Assembly (NCBI RefSeq): GCF_029087225.1
Contig: NZ_JARFJD010000022.1
Location: 1-64,000 of the forward strand
Reading direction: 5' to 3'
DNA: 64,000 nucleotides
Source of the DNA: Limnobacter olei
GTDB taxonomy: Bacteria; Pseudomonadota; Gammaproteobacteria; Burkholderiales; Burkholderiaceae_B
Position 1 is the first letter of the stretch; every line of letters starts with the position of its first letter. The position numbers were made by a program, and so were the translations under genes. Shown piece by piece: positions 1-8,844 of the stretch. The notes below the pieces were generated by a model, which worked only from the letters and a program-made list of their open reading frames with translations, was not told where the DNA came from and ran no database searches.

Positions 1-65
1 GGTTTGCTGGGGGCTTACCATGCAGTTCAACTCTGCGTTAGTATTTCCGAGGTCATCCTTGCCTC

Positions 66-87
66 ATTGTATCCGTTCGGATACAAT
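66..87. promoter_or_regulatory. Perfect inverted repeat, probable HigBA operator
   Basis: Ten-base arms ATTGTATCCG and CGGATACAAT flank a two-base TT centre. The repeat ends 7 bases before the toxin start codon, so a protein bound here would block transcription or initiation. Autoregulation by the antitoxin is the usual arrangement for this toxin-antitoxin family; the assignment here is inference from position and symmetry. Confidence 0.7.
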
Positions 88-94
88 TAGATTT

Positions 95-391
95 ATGAAT
101 TCTTTTCAACGCACATCAGAATTTGATGCGTGGCTTAAAGCATTGCGTGATCCGATCGGGAAAGCTCGAATAATTTCAAGAATTCGCTCAGCTGAAGCCG
201 GAAACTTCGGCGACTGTGAACCCGTCGGCGAAGGTGTTTCCGAGATGAGAATTCATTACGGGCCGGGTTACCGCGTTTATTACTCCCGCAAAGGCGATGT
301 GGTTTACCTGTTGCTTTGTGGTGGAAATAAATCGACACAGAAAAGTGACATTAAACAGGCCAAAGCTTTGCTTAAAAGTTACGAGGGTTAA
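95..391 (+). CDS. HigB-like toxin, RelE/ParE superfamily
   Basis: A 98-residue protein of the RelE/ParE-type 'addiction module killer' group, whose members are ribosome-dependent mRNA interferases. Visible family features are the FDAWLKAL start, the GNFGDCEPVGEGVSEMRI segment, and the C-terminal strands with GPGYRVYY and LLLCGGNKSTQ followed by a Lys-rich helix. An upstream ATG at 20 is in frame, but the ATG at 95 gives the family's normal length and lies just after the operator palindrome. The antitoxin gene begins 3 bases after the stop, toxin first, as in higBA. Length and motifs look intact, so it is probably functional. Confidence 0.85.
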   Translation: MNSFQRTSEFDAWLKALRDPIGKARIISRIRSAEAGNFGDCEPVGEGVSEMRIHYGPGYRVYYSRKGDVVYLLLCGGNKSTQKSDIKQAKALLKSYEG

Positions 392-394
392 GGC

Positions 395-685
395 ATGAAG
401 ATGAAACTTGCGAAATTTGATGCAGCCGAATATCTCGATAACGAGGAAGTTATCGCAGCGTATCTGAACGCAGCGCTAGAGGATGAAAATCCCGATGTTT
501 TTTTAATTGCCATTGGTGATGTGGCGAAAGCTCGAGGAATGACGCAACTTGCAAAAGACACGGGATTAGCGAGGGAAAGTTTGTACAAGGCTTTGGCTCC
601 TGGCGCAAAACCAAGGTATGACACTGTTTTGAAATTGATCCGTGCCTTGGGTGTTGAGCTACACACATCCCCTGCTCATAAATGA
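395..685 (+). CDS. HigA-like antitoxin with HTH domain
   Basis: A 96-residue 'putative addiction module antidote' protein that should neutralise the toxin encoded directly upstream and bind the operator at 66-87. The N-terminal half (FDAAEYLDNEEVIAAYLNAA) matches the segment this family uses to contact the toxin. Residues about 46-75 (GMTQLAKDTGLARESLYKAL) form a classical XRE-type helix-turn-helix. It is co-transcribed with the toxin (3-base gap). No truncation is seen. Confidence 0.85.
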   Translation: MKMKLAKFDAAEYLDNEEVIAAYLNAALEDENPDVFLIAIGDVAKARGMTQLAKDTGLARESLYKALAPGAKPRYDTVLKLIRALGVELHTSPAHK

Positions 686-931
686 ATGTCAACTGTAACT
701 TGTCAATACAGTAGACCCGCCGAGGGACAACTACTCCCGGTGAGTTCTGAGCGCTTCCGGGGTGCTTCGCAAAGGCTGCAACAGGTTTCTTGAGCTCACT
801 CAGCCAGCCATACAAGCTGTGGCTCAACACAACGTTGGAACTGTTGTGCCCTTAGCGCTACTCAAAAGCTGATCCTTTAATTCAAACTCCACAATTCATT
901 ACCAGCGTCGCTTTTGAGCAAAGCGAATTAC

Positions 932-1540
932 ATGCACCAAGGAGCGGTGAAATTGAAATCGGCAGTGCGTCATGTTGAACTGGATAATTCCATGCCCCCT
1001 GAAGAAGTGGCGCTATTCTTCATCATGGCTTCAATGGGGCTGTCTGTTTACGGGGCATTTACAAGCTTTGTTTCCTCTACATTTTGGCTTCGCTGGGGTA
1101 CTTACTTGTCCGTCACTGCCACATTACTTTTGACGACTTATCTTTATTGGGGGTTCGGCACCGGCCGCATGAAAATGCAAGAGGGGGCCTCTAAGTTAAA
1201 AAAAGTTTTTGCTTTGATTTTTCTACCCCTTTTCATCTTCGGCGCAATATGGATGGTCACCATTCATGCGTTGGCAGATTTCTATACGCTCGCATTTGGA
1301 AGTCAAAACAGCGAATCAGTACTATTGGCTAAGGAACGAGGTGGAGGTCGGTATACATGTCGATACCAGCTTAAAGGTCAATCGCTCGAGTCAGCAATTC
1401 CAAACCACATCTGCATCTCTGATTCGGCCTATGAAGCTCTACCTTCTTACCCAACTACTTTTTTGCTTGACGGAAAAATTTCGATTCTTGGGTTCCATAT
1501 CGGAGATGTGTACAGAAGCCTCAAGTCGGCCGGTAACTAG
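932..1540 (+). CDS. Membrane protein of unknown function
   Basis: About 202 residues from the ATG at 932; a TTG at 914 would add six residues and neither start has a clear ribosome site. Three hydrophobic segments lie near residues 24-46, 50-72 and 86-110, followed by a soluble C-terminal region of about 90 residues containing two cysteines (YTCRYQ and HICISD). I do not recognise a family. Another small membrane protein and a secreted protein follow on the same strand, so these may be a small cell-envelope cluster. Confidence 0.5.
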   Translation: MHQGAVKLKSAVRHVELDNSMPPEEVALFFIMASMGLSVYGAFTSFVSSTFWLRWGTYLSVTATLLLTTYLYWGFGTGRMKMQEGASKLKKVFALIFLPLFIFGAIWMVTIHALADFYTLAFGSQNSESVLLAKERGGGRYTCRYQLKGQSLESAIPNHICISDSAYEALPSYPTTFLLDGKISILGFHIGDVYRSLKSAGN

Positions 1541-1600
1541 AACACGGGTTCCCATCTCTTGGAGCGGCGAAACCAACTTGAACTTTATCTTCATAAAATC

Positions 1601-1930
1601 ATGCTACCGATATTTATTCGAATCGTGTCATCGATCATTTCAGTCTTGGCGCTCATCTCCCTCCTTCCTGCGGCAGGTGTATTGATGATGTCACCAATGA
1701 TGTTTGATGCGCCCGGTTCTGAACGCAATGTTCTCCTGTGGCTATTCTTCTTTAGCATATTGGCGCATCCCATCGCTGTCATAACTGGTGCGAAAATCAT
1801 CTTCAAAAATAAACTACGCGACAAGCGGCGCTATATGGTTGGCGTTGGTGTCACGCTTACACCTCTTACGCTCATATTCATTTTGTGTTTTTTGCTAAGC
1901 ATATTTTGTGATGGTAATTTTGCTTGCTGA
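1601..1930 (+). CDS. Small membrane protein of unknown function
   Basis: About 109 residues with three hydrophobic stretches: an N-terminal one (IRIVSSIISVLALISLLPAA), one in the middle (LLWLFFFSILAHPIAVITG) and one at the C-terminus (LTPLTLIFILCFLLSIFC), separated by a basic loop KNKLRDKRR. A TTG start at 1559 is possible but would add a hydrophilic leader, so I prefer the ATG at 1601. No family recognised. Confidence 0.45.
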   Translation: MLPIFIRIVSSIISVLALISLLPAAGVLMMSPMMFDAPGSERNVLLWLFFFSILAHPIAVITGAKIIFKNKLRDKRRYMVGVGVTLTPLTLIFILCFLLSIFCDGNFAC

Positions 1931-1968
1931 GTGTCGCCAACTACATACTTATTTCAGTGAACTGAGGA

Positions 1969-2451
1969 GTGAACAAGATTCAAAAAATAATAGTAAGCAG
2001 CGCTTGGGTATTGTTCGCAAACTCAAGCTGGGCAACTGAGGTGGAAGAATCAACTCTCTTGAACAACCTGGCGTACGGGCAGTTGATCGAACTGAATCAA
2101 TACAGCTCTGGGCAGCAGAAGGGCTTGATGTTGCGCCTGTTTGCAACGCCAGCTCGCGATGAAACTTGTGGGCTTGAAACTGGTGCCACTTGCAAAAATA
2201 ATCACCTGATCACTGTTGCCACTTTCGATGAACTACCGGAAGTTCAAGTACACACACTTCAAGCGAAAGGGGAGTTTGTGAAAGCTGATTGGGTTGTGTC
2301 CAAAACGCCTGAAACAACAGTTGACCAAGCCGAGTTGCTTCTGACATTTCGCGAATACAATCGGTTTGCAACCCGAGCCAATCCAAATCTTCCCAAAAAA
2401 TTGTTTCAGGTCAAATTGAAAATTTCTCAGCAAGGTATCGACGAAAACTGA
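1969..2451 (+). CDS. Secreted protein of unknown function
   Basis: A 160-residue protein with a GTG start overlapping a GAGGAG purine tract. The first 22 residues form a signal peptide (basic start, hydrophobic IIVSSAWVLFANSSWA, then TEV), implying export to the periplasm or beyond. Two cysteines (ETCGLETGATCKN) could form a disulfide. The rest is soluble, with no motif I recognise. Confidence 0.5.
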   Translation: MNKIQKIIVSSAWVLFANSSWATEVEESTLLNNLAYGQLIELNQYSSGQQKGLMLRLFATPARDETCGLETGATCKNNHLITVATFDELPEVQVHTLQAKGEFVKADWVVSKTPETTVDQAELLLTFREYNRFATRANPNLPKKLFQVKLKISQQGIDEN

Positions 2452-2547
2452 GCAAGCACCCGCCAAAGTGTTATGTTTGCGTACTATTCGGCACTCAGTT
2501 GCGGCAACGCACTAGCGGTGTCAGGTCAAACAAATCTGGAGAAGGGT

Positions 2548-3471
2548 ATGCAAACTGTGTTGGGTGCCAACGGGCAAATTGGCCAAGAGCTGGCACGGTG
2601 CCTGAAGCGCGATTTTACTGACAAAATTCGCCTGGTAAGCCGTAGCCCGCAGCAAGTCAACGGCACGGATGAGTTAATGCCCGCCAACCTGTTGAGCGCA
2701 GAGCAAACATCAAAGGCAGTTGCAGGTTCTGAGGTGGTGTACCTCACAGTGGGTCTGCCCATGAACACGCAAATGTGGATAGACCAATGGCCGGTGATGA
2801 TGAGCAATGTGATTGCCGCCTGTGAGCAGCACAAGGCCAAGCTGGTTTTTTTCGACAACACCTACATGTACCCGCAAACCAGCGAAGTGCAAACCGAGAC
2901 TTGCCGTTTTGAACCCCACGGCCTGAAGGGAATGGTGAGGGCAGAAATCGCCAACGACCTGTTGGAAGCCATGAAACAAGGCAAGGTGGAGGCATTGATA
3001 TGCCGGGCACCGGAATTTTATGGCCCAGGCCTTACGCAAAGCATCACGAATTCCACCATCATCGAGCCACTGAAAGCAGGAAAAAAAGCCAAGGTGTTTT
3101 TGCGTGACGATGTGCTGCGCACGCTCATTTACACGCCCGACGCGAGCCGGGCCATGGCATTGCTGGGCAATACTCCAGATGCGTTCGGGCAAACCTGGCA
3201 CCTGCCCTGTGATGACAACCGCTTAACGTATCGAGAGTTTGTGCAATTGGCCGCTAAAACTTTTAGCGTAAAGCCTGGCCACATGATTCTCAAAAAATGG
3301 CAACTTGTTCTGGCAGGGCTTTTCAGTCAGCGTATTTGTGACGCCACTGAGTTACTACCCCGATACGCGGTGGACAATATTTTTGATTCAAGCAAATTCA
3401 AACAGAGATTTCCAGAGTTTGCGGTGACGCCGATAGCACAGGGTTTAGCGTCGATCGCAGGTGAGAAGTAA
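2548..3471 (+). CDS. NAD-dependent epimerase/dehydratase-family protein
   Basis: A 307-residue extended short-chain dehydrogenase-like protein. The Rossmann glycine motif GANGQIG lies at residues 6-12, followed by a typical basic residue pattern after the second strand (LVSRSP). FFDNTYMYP and CRAPEFYGPG match substrate-site segments of epimerase/dehydratase proteins. The start is the ATG at 2548 because GGAGAAGG lies just upstream and the dinucleotide motif then sits at the N-terminus; the longer frame from 2473 would bury it. The substrate cannot be deduced. Confidence 0.75.
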   Translation: MQTVLGANGQIGQELARCLKRDFTDKIRLVSRSPQQVNGTDELMPANLLSAEQTSKAVAGSEVVYLTVGLPMNTQMWIDQWPVMMSNVIAACEQHKAKLVFFDNTYMYPQTSEVQTETCRFEPHGLKGMVRAEIANDLLEAMKQGKVEALICRAPEFYGPGLTQSITNSTIIEPLKAGKKAKVFLRDDVLRTLIYTPDASRAMALLGNTPDAFGQTWHLPCDDNRLTYREFVQLAAKTFSVKPGHMILKKWQLVLAGLFSQRICDATELLPRYAVDNIFDSSKFKQRFPEFAVTPIAQGLASIAGEK

Positions 3472-3500
3472 ACCAAAGGTCTCTGCAAAACAAGGTGCGG

Positions 3501-3598
3501 CTCAGGCTGGCGAGCGAGTAGTCGAAAAGTGTCGTCGAGTTGTTTTAGATATTTGTTTCGTTGCGGGCGGCTACAGTCAGCAAGAAGGGCTGTGTCAT
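3501..3598 (-). pseudogene. ParE toxin remnant
   Basis: On the minus strand an ATG (3598-3596) overlaps the stop of the ParD remnant as ATGA, the usual parDE junction. It begins MTQPFLLTVAAR, a typical ParE first strand, but soon stops. In a second frame over the same bases the text RNKYLKQLDDTFRLLARQPE appears, the expected ParE central helix, and the homology then ends. The gene therefore seems to have lost an internal piece, with a frame change, and its C-terminal catalytic half. Not functional. Confidence 0.55.
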
Positions 3599-3789
3599 TC
3601 CGCTTCTTTGTCCAGCTGCGAAATTAGATCGTCGTAATAATAGTCGGAAAGTCCGCTTTGCTCGCCTTCATCCAGAAGGCGACGCAGTTGCGTCAGTTGA
3701 GTTTCGTTTTCTTCCAGCAAACGTAGCCCTGCTCTGACCACTTCGCTGGCCGAGCCATAGCGGCCATTCTGGACCTGGGATGCAATGAA
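3595..3789 (-). pseudogene. ParD antitoxin remnant, 5' end missing
   Basis: A 64-codon open stretch whose translation contains NGRYGSASEVVRAGLRLLEE, the diagnostic ParD block, followed by a charged C-terminal tail. It lacks any start codon in place: an in-frame TGA (3792-3790) lies just before FIASQ, and the N-terminal strand and helix of the ribbon-helix-helix domain are gone. DNA binding should be lost. It is followed directly by the ParE remnant, so this is a decayed parDE module. Confidence 0.7.
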
Positions 3790-3809
3790 TCAATCAACCG
3801 CCCAGCGTT

Positions 3810-4358
3810 TTATTTGTTCTTTAAGGCGTAATAAACCCCCAACGCCCCATCTTCCTCCAGCGTCACCATTCGGTGCGCATCAATCGATACCACAAATTTT
3901 CTCTGCTCCCACTTGCCTTTCCAAGCAGGGTCTTTACATTCCAACACACCAGTTTTAACCACGGTTAGCTGCTCTCCATAGGCAGAAAATCCGAGGCCTG
4001 TGTTCTCCAATGAAAACTGCAAGGGCTTGCCTTGGCTGTCTACAGCCTCTTGGGGCAGGGCGGCATTCATTCGGGTCAGCACATCATTCAATGGTAGTTC
4101 TTCAAGCACAAAGTGCAACTGCCCCTTGGCGCACGCTCCTACTGGCGATGTGTTGTTTTGCGTTGCTTTCAAATCAATACTTTTTCCAATCTGCGGTTTG
4201 AATTGATTGGCCGTGGTTTCAAAACATCCAATCGGGCAGCGAACTTCCAGCAATGTCCAAGCCTTCAGCAAATCAGCGGTTGAGTTCTCTGAAGCGTGAG
4301 TTGATGTAAGGCCCAGCATCAGCGTTGCGGCAGCGAAAGAAAATTTGATCATGTTCAT
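3810..4358 (-). CDS. Secreted protein of unknown function
   Basis: A 182-residue protein. The start at 4358 is preceded by AAGGAA and gives a clean signal peptide (MNMIKFSFAAATLMLGLTSTHA then SEN). Four cysteines in the mature part (RCPIGCFE, GACAKG, LECKD) suggest disulfides in the periplasm. The C-terminus (DAHRMVTLEEDGALGVYYAL) resembles a small beta-rich domain. No family recognised. Confidence 0.55.
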   Translation of the reverse strand: MNMIKFSFAAATLMLGLTSTHASENSTADLLKAWTLLEVRCPIGCFETTANQFKPQIGKSIDLKATQNNTSPVGACAKGQLHFVLEELPLNDVLTRMNAALPQEAVDSQGKPLQFSLENTGLGFSAYGEQLTVVKTGVLECKDPAWKGKWEQRKFVVSIDAHRMVTLEEDGALGVYYALKNK

Positions 4359-4445
4359 TTCCTTAGCGCCCAATGCTTTGCAGGTAAATCGAGATTGTTT
4401 GTTCATGAGAGTGTTTGTAACCAAGAATTTCCTAAGGTTCAAACA

Positions 4446-4477
4446 AAAAAGCCAGGCACTTTTCAGCACCTGGCTTT
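4446..4477 (-). terminator. Rho-independent terminator of malate synthase gene
   Basis: The eight-base arms AAGCCAGG and CCTGGCTT pair around a 12-base loop. Read on the minus strand the hairpin is followed by a run of six T, so it terminates the malate synthase transcript, whose stop codon lies about 20 bases before it. Confidence 0.8.
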
Positions 4478-4498
4478 CTCAAATCAAACCACTCAAAC

Positions 4499-6688
4499 TT
4501 AAGCGGCTTTCACCTTCAAGCGCCATGCGTGCAACAGTGGCTCGGTGTAACCGGCTGGTTGTTCCATGCCCTTGAACACCAGGTCACATGCAGCCTTGAA
4601 TGCGGCTGATGTTTCAAAGTTGCCAGCCATGGGCTTGTACGCGGGGTCGCCAGCGTTTTGCTGATCAACCACAGCGGCCATGCGCTTCATGGTTTCCATC
4701 ACTTGCTCTTTGCTCACAATGCCGTGGTGAATCCAGTTGGCAATGTGCTGGCTGGAAATGCGCAGTGTGGCGCGGTCTTCCATCAGGCCCACGTTGTTGA
4801 TGTCGGGCACCTTGGAGCAACCTACACCTTGGTCAACCCAGCGAACCACATAACCCAAAATACCTTGGGCGTTGTTGTCCAGTTCTTGCTGCTTTTCTGC
4901 CTCAGACCAGTTGGTATTGGTGGCCACTGGCACTTGCAACAGGTTGGCCAAAATACCTGGGCGTTCTGCGTCGGCATCAATCTTTTCCAGCTCGGCTTGA
5001 ACAGCGGCCACGCTCACCTGGTGGTAGTGCATGGCGTGCAGTGTTGCAGCAGTTGGGCTGGGTACCCAGGCGGTGTTTGCACCGGCTTTGGGGTGGCCAA
5101 TTTTCTGTTCCAGCATGGCTTTCATGAGGTCGGGCATGGCCCACATGCCTTTGCCAATTTGCGCGCGGCCTTTCAAACCACAGCTCAAACCAACCAGCAC
5201 GTTGTTGCGCTCGTAGGCGGTAATCCATGCGCTGCTCTTCATGTCGGCTTTGCGAATCATCGCGCCGGCGTGCATGGCGGTGTGCATTTCGTCGCCAGTG
5301 CGGTCCAGGAAGCCTGTGTTAATGAAAGCAACACGGCTTGCTGCGGCAGCAATACAGGCCTTCAGGTTGACTGATGTGCGGCGCTCTTCGTCCATAATGC
5401 CCAGCTTCACGGTGCTGTCGGGCAGGCCCAGCAGCTTTTCTACATGGGTGAACAATTCGGCAGCAAAGCCCACTTCAACAGGGCCGTGCATCTTCGGCTT
5501 CACGATGTAAACCGAACCTTTGCGGCTGTTGCGAATGCCGTTGACGCCATTGCCTTTCAGGTCGTGCAGCGCAATCGTGGTGGTAATCACCGCGTCCATA
5601 ATGCCTTCGGGAATTTCTTTGTCGCCGCCCCACAAAATTGCGGGGTTGGTCATCAAGTGGCCCACATTGCGCAGGAACAACATAGAGCGGCCATGCATGG
5701 TCACTTTCTCGCCATTCACGCCGGTGTACACGCGGTCTGCGTTCAGGCCACGTGTGAAGGTTTTGCCGCCTTTGCTCACGCTTTCTGTCAGGGTGCCTTT
5801 CAAAATACCCAGCCAGTTTTTGTAGGCCACAATTTTGTCTTCAGCGTCTACGGCTGCAACAGAATCTTCCAAATCCAGAATCGTCGACAGCGCTGCTTCC
5901 AGCACCACGTCGGCCACACCGGCTGCGTCGCTGGAACCAATCGGTGTTGCGCGGTTAATAATGATGTCGGCGTGAATGCCGTTGTTCACCAGCAATACTG
6001 AAGAAGGTGTTGCGGCGTCGCCCTGGTAACCCACCAGTTGTGCGGCGTTTTTCAGGCCAGCGGTGCTGCCGTTCTTCAAGGCAACTTGCAGCTTGCCGCC
6101 TGCAATGGCGTAGCCAGTGGCATCTTTGTGTGATGCGCCTTCCAATGGGAAAGACTGATCCAAAAAGTTGCGTGCAAACTCAATTACTTTTGCACCGCGC
6201 ACTGGGTTGTAGCCGCCTGCGCGTTCTGCACCGCCTTCTTCGGAAATGACATCGGTGCCGTACAATGCGTCGTACAGGCTGCCCCAACGTGCGTTGGCTG
6301 CGTTCAGGGCGTAGCGTGCGTTCAAAATAGGCACGACCAACTGGGGGCCAGCTTGGGTGGCCAGTTCGCTGTCTACATTGGCAGTGGTGGCTTGCACTTT
6401 GGCAGGCTGCTCAACCAGGTAGCCAATCTTTTTCAAGAATTCTTGATAAGCGGCCATGTCTTTGATGGGGCCGGGGTTGGCTTTGTGCCAGGCGTCCATT
6501 TCCAGCTGAATGCGGTCGCGCTCGGCCAGCAGGGCAGCGTTTTTTGGGGCCAGTGTGCTGACGATTTCGTCGAAGCCCTTCCAGAAACCAGCTTGATCAA
6601 TGCCGGTGCCGGGCAGCACTTCATTGTTGATGAAGTTGTACAGGGGTGTGGCTACTTTCAAGCCATGCACTGTGGTGCGTTCTGTCAT
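4499..6688 (-). CDS. glcB: Malate synthase G
   Basis: A 729-residue cytoplasmic enzyme that condenses glyoxylate with acetyl-CoA to malate, completing the glyoxylate shunt and allowing growth on C2 compounds. The length matches the long monomeric G form (about 720 residues). Recognisable blocks are [31 protein letters not shown] with the [19 protein letters not shown] stretch, [31 protein letters not shown] and [12 protein letters not shown], which carry the Mg and glyoxylate binding residues of the family. The single gene ends in a strong terminator and is divergent from the GMC dehydrogenase across about 220 bases. Confidence 0.97.
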   Translation of the reverse strand: MTERTTVHGLKVATPLYNFINNEVLPGTGIDQAGFWKGFDEIVSTLAPKNAALLAERDRIQLEMDAWHKANPGPIKDMAAYQEFLKKIGYLVEQPAKVQATTANVDSELATQAGPQLVVPILNARYALNAANARWGSLYDALYGTDVISEEGGAERAGGYNPVRGAKVIEFARNFLDQSFPLEGASHKDATGYAIAGGKLQVALKNGSTAGLKNAAQLVGYQGDAATPSSVLLVNNGIHADIIINRATPIGSSDAAGVADVVLEAALSTILDLEDSVAAVDAEDKIVAYKNWLGILKGTLTESVSKGGKTFTRGLNADRVYTGVNGEKVTMHGRSMLFLRNVGHLMTNPAILWGGDKEIPEGIMDAVITTTIALHDLKGNGVNGIRNSRKGSVYIVKPKMHGPVEVGFAAELFTHVEKLLGLPDSTVKLGIMDEERRTSVNLKACIAAAASRVAFINTGFLDRTGDEMHTAMHAGAMIRKADMKSSAWITAYERNNVLVGLSCGLKGRAQIGKGMWAMPDLMKAMLEQKIGHPKAGANTAWVPSPTAATLHAMHYHQVSVAAVQAELEKIDADAERPGILANLLQVPVATNTNWSEAEKQQELDNNAQGILGYVVRWVDQGVGCSKVPDINNVGLMEDRATLRISSQHIANWIHHGIVSKEQVMETMKRMAAVVDQQNAGDPAYKPMAGNFETSAAFKAACDLVFKGMEQPAGYTEPLLHAWRLKVKAA

Positions 6689-6908
6689 TTTGAAAACCTC
6701 GAGCTGTTGGAATAGGGTATTAGCCCATGATTGTAAAGGAATCGGATGTCATTCTGACACGCTTGGAATCGTCACAAGCGCGGGTGATCGGTCATTTCAT
6801 CTTTAACTTTTTTGCAAAACTCTGGAAAACCCCGAGTCGATTGCAGCAACGCAGGCTTCAATCCAAATTGTGGGCTGGTTACTATTGGGTAATCGATTCG
6901 GGGTAAAC

Positions 6909-8555
6909 ATGCGGACTTTTGATTACATCGTAGTAGGGGCGGGCACGGCGGGGGCCTTGATGGCCAATCGGCTTAGTGCCAATCCCAACAATTCAGTGCT
7001 GTTGTTGGAAGCGGGCGGTAAAGACAACTACCACTGGATCCACATTCCCGTGGGTTACCTGTATTGCATCGACAACCCCCGCACCGATTGGCGTTTTCGC
7101 ACCGAGCCCGATGCTGGTTTGAACGGCCGCGCCTTGATTTACCCCCGTGGCAAAACCTTGGGGGGTTGCTCCAGCATCAACGGCATGATCTACATGCGTG
7201 GCCAGGCCCGCGATTACGAAAGTTGGGCCGCGCAAACCGGCGACGAGACCTGGAACTGGAACAATTGTTTGCAAGATTTTTTGGCCCATGAAAGCAACTG
7301 GCGGTACGACAACCCGCATGCCGAGTTGGCCGACACCGACTTGGCAAAATTCCACAACGGCAAAGGCGAATGGCGCGTAGAAAAGCAGCGCTTGCGTTGG
7401 GAAATTCTGGAGGCGTTTTCTGAAGCGGCGCAGCAGGCGGGCATACCCGCCAGCGATGACTTCAACCGTGGCAATAATTTTGGTGTGGGCTACTTTGAGG
7501 TGAACCAGCGCAGCGGCTGGCGGTGGAATACCTCCAAAGCCTTCTTGCGCCCCATCCTGAAGCGACCCAACTTAACCGTGTGGACCCAGGCACAAGTTAA
7601 AAATTTAATCATTGAACGCAACGCCAGTGGCGAACTGGTGTGCAATGGCGCGCTGGTGGTGAAGGGCGGTGAAGAAGTGGCGGTGAAAGCCGTGCGTGAA
7701 ACTGTGTTGTGCGCGGGTGCAATTGGCACGCCACAAATTCTGGAGCTATCTGGCATAGGGCAGGGCAGCCTGCTGCAGCAACACGGCATTGAGGTAAAGC
7801 TGGACAAACCCGGTGTGGGTGCCAACCTGCAAGACCATTTGCAAATACGCGCCGTGTTCAAAGTGCAGGGCGTTAAAACCTTGAACACGCTGGCCAACAG
7901 CCTGTGGGGCAAGGCGCAAATTGGCATGGAATATGTGTTCAAGCGCAGCGGCCCCATGAGCATGGCCCCCTCGCAACTGGGTGCATTCACCAAAAGCAGT
8001 GCCGACCGGCCATACCCCAACATTCAATACCATGTTCAGCCGCTGAGCCTGCCCGCATTTGGCCAGCCTTTGCACAACTTCAATGCCTTCACAGCCAGTG
8101 TGTGTAACCTCAACCCCAGCAGTCGGGGTTCAGTGCACATCAAAACCGGCCGGTTCGACGAAGCACCTGCGATTGCACCGAATTACCTCAGCACCACTGA
8201 AGATCAAAAAGTGGCGGCTGATTCATTAAGGGTGACCCGCAACATTGCCCAGCAATCCGCCTTGGCCAAATACAAGCCCGAGGAATTCAAGCCCGGCGTG
8301 GAGTTTCAAACCGACGAGGAATTGGTGCGTTTGGCAGGCGACATTGCCACCACGATTTTTCACCCGGTGGGTACAGCAAAAATGGGTGCTGCCAACGACC
8401 CCGCTGCCGTGGTCGATTCCCGCTTGCGGGTGATTGGTGTGAAGCACCTGCGCATCGCTGATGCAAGCGTGATGCCTACTATTACCAGCGGCAACACCAA
8501 CAGCCCCACGCTGATGATTGCCGAGAAGGCCGCGCGGTGGATACTCGAAGGCTGA
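6909..8555 (+). CDS. GMC-family FAD-dependent alcohol/choline dehydrogenase
   Basis: A 548-residue glucose-methanol-choline oxidoreductase. The FAD-binding GAGTAG motif lies at residues 10-15 and the first GMC signature at GKTLGGCSSINGMIYMRG. The second, GAIGTPQILELSGIG, precedes a substrate domain. The C-terminal catalytic block contains HPVGTAKMG and GNTNSPTLMIAEKAA. Such enzymes oxidise primary alcohols or choline and pass electrons to an acceptor. The start at 6909 puts the FAD motif at the N-terminus; an earlier frame from 6870 would add 13 residues. Substrate specificity cannot be read from the sequence. Confidence 0.9.
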   Translation: MRTFDYIVVGAGTAGALMANRLSANPNNSVLLLEAGGKDNYHWIHIPVGYLYCIDNPRTDWRFRTEPDAGLNGRALIYPRGKTLGGCSSINGMIYMRGQARDYESWAAQTGDETWNWNNCLQDFLAHESNWRYDNPHAELADTDLAKFHNGKGEWRVEKQRLRWEILEAFSEAAQQAGIPASDDFNRGNNFGVGYFEVNQRSGWRWNTSKAFLRPILKRPNLTVWTQAQVKNLIIERNASGELVCNGALVVKGGEEVAVKAVRETVLCAGAIGTPQILELSGIGQGSLLQQHGIEVKLDKPGVGANLQDHLQIRAVFKVQGVKTLNTLANSLWGKAQIGMEYVFKRSGPMSMAPSQLGAFTKSSADRPYPNIQYHVQPLSLPAFGQPLHNFNAFTASVCNLNPSSRGSVHIKTGRFDEAPAIAPNYLSTTEDQKVAADSLRVTRNIAQQSALAKYKPEEFKPGVEFQTDEELVRLAGDIATTIFHPVGTAKMGAANDPAAVVDSRLRVIGVKHLRIADASVMPTITSGNTNSPTLMIAEKAARWILEG

Positions 8556-8590
8556 TACACTTCGGGCATTGATTGCAGGGAATACACGCC

Positions 8591-8803
8591 ATGAACGAAG
8601 TCATCATCAACAAAGAACCCGTTGAGCTTTACAAGATCCTGAAATTTCAGGGTTGGTTGTCCAGCGGCGGCGAAGCAAAAAATGTAATCGCCGATGGCCA
8701 CGTGTTGGTCAACGGCCAAATTGAAACCCAGAAGCGCAAGAAAATTGTGGGTGGCGATGTCATCGAGTTTGACGGCGTGAAGTACACAGTTAAACTGGGG
8801 TAA
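8591..8803 (+). CDS. S4-domain RNA-binding protein
   Basis: A 70-residue single-domain S4 protein of the YbcJ/RqcP-like small group. It contains the S4 core LYKILKFQGWLSSGGEAKNV followed by VLVNGQIETQKRKKI and the closing strand DVIEFDGVKYTV, which in S4 domains forms an RNA-binding surface. The start ATG at 8591 gives the normal length. The exact RNA target is unknown. Confidence 0.85.
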   Translation: MNEVIINKEPVELYKILKFQGWLSSGGEAKNVIADGHVLVNGQIETQKRKKIVGGDVIEFDGVKYTVKLG

Positions 8804-8844
8804 TCGTTTTATCCCAAAGCAGTTTCAATCAAGGCAGTACGGTC

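Noticed and set aside
450-830. Minus-strand 126-codon frame after the antitoxin, with a faint IS3-like phrase (SLYGWLSELKKPV)
   Set aside because: Overlaps the antitoxin gene by over 230 bases and no complete transposase block follows; too weak to call.
4658-6001. Long plus-strand open frames (238 and 185 codons) over the malate synthase region
   Set aside because: They are complements of the certain malate synthase gene; composition and lack of a ribosome site mark them as shadows.
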